Program-made: the position numbers and the translations under genes
From: Cyanobacteria bacterium CYA
Lineage (GTDB): Bacteria; Planctomycetota; Phycisphaerae; Phycisphaerales; UBA1924
Assembly (NCBI GenBank): GCA_008363215.1
Contig: RHKP01000014.1
Coordinates: 1-64,000, forward strand
DNA: 64,000 nucleotides
Reading direction: 5' to 3'
In this document: positions 61,064 through 64,000 of the stretch, piece by piece
How positions within the stretch are numbered: position 1 is the stretch's first letter
How the letters are laid out: each line of letters begins with the position of its first letter
Notes under the pieces: model-generated
The model's database searches: none
Told to the model about the DNA's origin: nothing
What the model saw: the letters and a program-made list of their open reading frames with translations, nothing else

Positions 61064-62275
61064 TCAGTCGTGGTCGTGGCCTTCATGACCGGGCTGGGTC
61101 GAGCCCCCGCCGGTGGGCTGGGCCGCAGGTTGAGCAGCGGGCGAAGCGCCCTCCGCGTCCGACTCTGATTCAGGCGCGGGCTTCTCGGCCAGCATCTTCT
61201 CGGCCAGCATGAGTTCAACCTCGAAGTACAGGGTGGCGTTGGGCGGAATGTTGGCCCGGGGCTGTCCGCGCTCCCCGTAGCCCACCTCGCTGGGGATGAT
61301 GAGCCGACGGTGCGTGCCGACCGTCATGCCGGCGATGCCGATGTTCCACCCGTCGATGAGGCGCCCCGGAGCCGGCCACTGAAACACGAATGCGCGCTGG
61401 CGGGGGCGGCTGGAGTCGAACATGTGGCCGTCCTTGGTCCAGCCGGAATAGTTGATGTGGACCGTGTCCTTCTCGGCGATGGGGTCGCCTTCGGGGTGCT
61501 TGTACTCGAGCGCGATGACCCCGCGATCCATCTTGATGACCTTGACGGGGCTGTCCACCTTGCTCCACTTCCACGCCGTGCTCTGCTCGGCGCCCCAGAC
61601 GACCTTTCCGTTCGCGTCGTAACCGCGATCGGCCGTCGAGAGCGACTTGGCGGTCAGTTCGACCTGGCTGGTCATTTCAACCGCGCCATCCTTGCCCGTG
61701 GGATAGGGATAGGGCGTCGAGCCGGCGAAGCCGTCGGCCGTGGGCTTGAGTTCCACGTCCAGCGTCGCAATCAGATCGCCCACGCCGATGGAGGGGAAGT
61801 ACTCAGGGGCGGCCCAGGTGCCGACCATGACACCGCCGAACTTGCCGGGATCGCGGAACTCATAGGTGCGCAGGCGGATCTGATCCTTGTAGCGGTACAG
61901 CGAGAAGATGCTCTGCTGATAGGGATTGATCAGGTCGTCGGTGCGGGCGACCTCGGCGACCAGCGCGTTGGGCACGCCGGCGACAGGAACGGCGCCGATC
62001 AACATGACGATCTGAGTCGACCCGCCCGACTCCGAGTCCGACTCGGCGACCGGGCTGGTAGTCTGCCAGGCGCCGCTGAGCATCCCGGCGACCTTGGCGA
62101 TGCCCACATCGGACCACGCGGGGACGAACGGCTCGATCGGTGCGGGCTTGGGGGCTTCAACCGGCTGAATGGCGGTGGCTTCCGAACCCGGCTGCTGGGG
62201 CGCCTGCCCCGAGACGATGGGGCTGTACAACGCCACACACAGGGCGCCGACACCCAGCAAACTCGACGTGTTCAT
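61064..62275 (-). CDS. exported CpeT-like/FKBP-type peptidyl-prolyl isomerase fusion
   Basis: The 403 residues open with a signal peptide (MNTSSLLGVGALCVALYSPIVSG). The first half (about 55-240) carries the layout of CpcT/CpeT lyases: IAKVAGMLSGAWQT, YQQSIFSLYRYKDQIRLRTYEF, DRGYDANGKVVWGAEQ, then WKWSKV. The second half (about 255-358) is an FKBP-type prolyl isomerase (DTVHINYSGWTKDGHMFDSS; IDGWNIGIAGMTVGTHRRLIIP; VGYGERG...IPPNATLYFEVEL), ending in a His/Gly-rich tail (GHEGHDHD). CpeT-like domains also exist outside phototrophs with unknown roles. The fusion is unusual; I infer an exported folding or ligand-handling protein. Confidence 0.85.
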   Translation of the reverse strand: MNTSSLLGVGALCVALYSPIVSGQAPQQPGSEATAIQPVEAPKPAPIEPFVPAWSDVGIAKVAGMLSGAWQTTSPVAESDSESGGSTQIVMLIGAVPVAGVPNALVAEVARTDDLINPYQQSIFSLYRYKDQIRLRTYEFRDPGKFGGVMVGTWAAPEYFPSIGVGDLIATLDVELKPTADGFAGSTPYPYPTGKDGAVEMTSQVELTAKSLSTADRGYDANGKVVWGAEQSTAWKWSKVDSPVKVIKMDRGVIALEYKHPEGDPIAEKDTVHINYSGWTKDGHMFDSSRPRQRAFVFQWPAPGRLIDGWNIGIAGMTVGTHRRLIIPSEVGYGERGQPRANIPPNATLYFEVELMLAEKMLAEKPAPESESDAEGASPAAQPAAQPTGGGSTQPGHEGHDHD

Positions 62276-62437
62276 GGGTCAGACTCCTTCTCTATAACCC
62301 GTTCAGGCGGCAAGTATAGCGCCGCGTCCACTCGCACTGGCAGGCATTCCATCGGACCGTTACCCTGTTGTTGCTGAAGTTCATGCAACCGCGTGTCGCC
62401 CGGAGCCGTTGAAGAGGCAGGAATCGAACCTTTCCAA

Positions 62438-62962
62438 ATGACGCCCATTGACCCCGACGACACTTCTGTGGATGAATCGGCGCTGGATGAAACGGTCGCC
62501 GACGTCGAACTTGACCGGTCCCTCGACCACGTGGAGGCTCGCCCGGCAGGGGCCGGGGCCGCGACCCCCGGGCCCGCCGCCCCGATCCAAACGCCCGACG
62601 AAATCGAGTTCGACCCCGAAGCGCACTACTTCAACGTCCGGGATAAGCAGACTATCCGCAAGGCTGTCACCTCGGACGGGGGACAGTTGATCCTCGCCTT
62701 CCTGGCCGGTTGCATCGGGCTGGCAGTGGCGATCTACGCGGCGTTCATCCAGACCCGTCCCTGGATCATCGCGGCCGCGGTCATCGCACCGCCGGCGCTG
62801 GTCTATGCGTTCATCCGTTGGCGACTGTGGCTGGGGCACGCGCCGTACCTGTACCGATTGCTCACGTCGCTGGGTGAGGATGCGGACGACCTGCTCGAAT
62901 CGCACCGGCAGAAGTTGATCGCCAAGGGCAAACTGCCTTCCGATGACCAGCAGCAGACCTAG
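62438..62962 (+). CDS. hypothetical two-helix membrane protein
   Basis: This 174-residue protein has an acidic disordered N-terminus (MTPIDPDDTSVDESALDETV and a PGPAAP linker), two membrane helices (about 93-140, ILAFLAGCIGLAVAIYAAFI and WIIAAAVIAPPALVYAFI) and a basic cytoplasmic end. I do not recognise a family. The GTG at 62393 is an alternative start. It diverges from the FKBP-fusion gene. Confidence 0.6.
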   Translation: MTPIDPDDTSVDESALDETVADVELDRSLDHVEARPAGAGAATPGPAAPIQTPDEIEFDPEAHYFNVRDKQTIRKAVTSDGGQLILAFLAGCIGLAVAIYAAFIQTRPWIIAAAVIAPPALVYAFIRWRLWLGHAPYLYRLLTSLGEDADDLLESHRQKLIAKGKLPSDDQQQT

Positions 62963-63042
62963 GCATTGCGGCGCGAACGGCCGCGCCGGTTTCCGATCGG
63001 CCGATTCAGTCCGGACCAGTAGATCGGCGCGCGCCGCGTGCT

Positions 63043-63657
63043 TCAGACCGACTGCACCGCCCAGCCCAGTTCGGCCAGCAGCGGGAGCCACCGGCGCTGT
63101 TCGGCTTGTGCAGGCACCCCCACGCCGTCGATCCACCACGCGCTTGCGATCGGCACGCCCAGATCGAGCGCCAGGTCGACGATCTGCGAGTCGGACAGGT
63201 CGACCAGTGGAGTCTCGAGGCGCACCTCGGGCACCGGCGGATGGGGCTGATCCCACAGATCCAGCGAGACCAGACGCGAGATCAGCAGGCACCGGTCTAC
63301 CGTCGCGGCGATGCGGTCGAGGTCGGGCTCCACTCCCAGCGGGGGGAACTGCACCGCCCACACCACACGTCGGACGCCGAGAACGGCGGCCTGTTGTGCG
63401 ACGCCGAGCAGCGCGAGGCTCTGGCCGGGTCCGGAGCCGTCCGAACCGAGCCAGTCGCGGTCGAGCATTTCCAGCCCGAGAATCTCGGCCTGAGCGCGCA
63501 CGGCGTGGTGAGCCATGGATCGCGTCGGCCCGGAGATCCACGCCAGAGGATCTCCAGGCCAGACTTTGGGCACCGGGCCGGAGCGGCGTTCGTATTCAAT
63601 GGCGGCGGCCACCATGCCGGGCAACGAGCCGTCGGAGATGATCAGGCAGCCAGACAC
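63043..63657 (-). CDS. QueC-like PP-loop protein with degenerate nucleotide site
   Basis: This 204-residue protein has a start CLIISDGSLPGMVAAAIEYERR where QueC and other PP-loop ATPases have the SGGxDS nucleotide loop, and an end TPLVDLSDSQIVDLALDLGVPI then SAWW that matches the QueC pattern (PL-D-L-K/S-x-IV-x-LxLxLGVP). The loop residues and the zinc cysteines of true QueC (7-cyano-7-deazaguanine synthase) are missing, so the activity is probably lost or altered. The GTG at 63657 diverges from the Sir2 gene. Confidence 0.6.
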   Translation of the reverse strand: MSGCLIISDGSLPGMVAAAIEYERRSGPVPKVWPGDPLAWISGPTRSMAHHAVRAQAEILGLEMLDRDWLGSDGSGPGQSLALLGVAQQAAVLGVRRVVWAVQFPPLGVEPDLDRIAATVDRCLLISRLVSLDLWDQPHPPVPEVRLETPLVDLSDSQIVDLALDLGVPIASAWWIDGVGVPAQAEQRRWLPLLAELGWAVQSV

Positions 63658-63730
63658 CGGCAGCGTTCATCGGCGTGGTGGCAGCAGCGCGTGCAGATCC
63701 GGCTGAGGCGCGCACCCCTATGCTCACGAC

Positions 63731-64000
63731 ATGACCGGTGAACAGCGCCTGATCGACGCGCTCTGCAAGGCTCATTCGGTGTGTGTGCTGACCGGGGCGG
63801 GGATCAGCACTGAGAGCGGCGTGCCCACCTTTCGTGACCCCCAGGAAGGGCTGTGGGCCAAGTATGACCCCGCCAGACTCTCCACCCCCGAGGCGTTTGA
63901 GGATGATCCGGCCCTGGTCACCCGCTGGTACGACGAGCGCAGGCTGTCGATTCTCCGGTGCCGGCCGAATCCGGCACATATTGCGCTGGCCGAACTCGAG
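63731..64000 (+). CDS. NAD-dependent protein deacylase, Sir2 family (partial, runs off window)
   Basis: The first 90 residues of a sirtuin are present: the NAD-binding loop VCVLTGAGISTESGVPTFRDPQEGLW, and the start of the small-domain region (WYDERRLSILRCRPNPAHIALAELE). The gene continues beyond the right edge. Sirtuins remove acyl groups from lysines using NAD+. The ATG follows CTCACGAC without a strong ribosome site. Confidence 0.93.
   Translation, partial: MTGEQRLIDALCKAHSVCVLTGAGISTESGVPTFRDPQEGLWAKYDPARLSTPEAFEDDPALVTRWYDERRLSILRCRPNPAHIALAELE

Overview
The window reads as a GC-rich chromosome segment from a planctomycete, most likely class Phycisphaerae. The evidence is several secreted proteins ending in a PTPG/PAPG, hydrophobic helix, RRRR sorting tail; two HAF-repeat proteins with a double calcium-binding dockerin-like end closing in Gly-Cys; membrane proteins carrying a CGYDLRG...CPECG zinc ribbon; a prepilin-like protein with an H-X9-DG box; and frequent GTG/TTG starts. 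No phage, CRISPR array or complete insertion sequence is visible. The assignment rests on remembered family features, not on a search.

Layout. 1-6.4 kb: a possible transposase end, a secreted protein overlapping a frameshifted formylglycine-generating-enzyme-like protein, then tsaD, an S41 processing protease and hflX. 6.4-6.9 kb: a tRNA-Thr(CGU) inside a cluster of small interspersed repeats. 7-12.8 kb: a 1,934-residue helicase-nuclease with a transglutaminase-like N-terminus. 12.9-19.9 kb: two large secreted proteins, a malectin-containing glycosidase-like protein and a sortilin-type propeller with nested PDZ, EF-hand and beta domains. 20-29.4 kb: a K+/H+-type antiporter, a sorting-tail protein, a BaiN-like flavoprotein, HAF-dockerin protein 1, lpxB, a possible nuclease and an AGCS symporter. 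29.9-33 kb: a GH65 phosphorylase and beta-phosphoglucomutase operon. 33-40.8 kb: small membrane proteins, two aminotransferases, a GNAT enzyme and a broken DinB gene. 40.9-49 kb: a DinG-type helicase, HAF-dockerin protein 2, two more sorting-tail proteins, an RRM protein and a GH2 enzyme. 49-64 kb: sulfotransferase, ispH, an EEP lipoprotein, a prepilin pair, acpP-fabF, trpG/pabA, a sugar-phosphate transferase, a dnaJ-like gene, a CpeT-FKBP fusion, a QueC-like protein and the start of a Sir2 gene.

Most of the window is housekeeping and carbohydrate metabolism: tRNA modification, ribosome-associated GTPase, lipid A, isoprenoid and fatty acid synthesis, phosphorolytic use of an alpha-glucodisaccharide, and secreted glycan-active enzymes. 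The least ordinary content is (i) at least four families of short palindromic repeats scattered between genes, with two repeat types translated in frame inside the GH65 phosphorylase, (ii) the giant helicase-nuclease, (iii) unusual fusions (CpeT-FKBP; propeller with nested domains; AGCS with a large inserted domain) and (iv) a zinc-ribbon module shared by otherwise unrelated membrane proteins. I see no clear multi-gene undescribed system; the best single-gene candidate is the helicase-nuclease.
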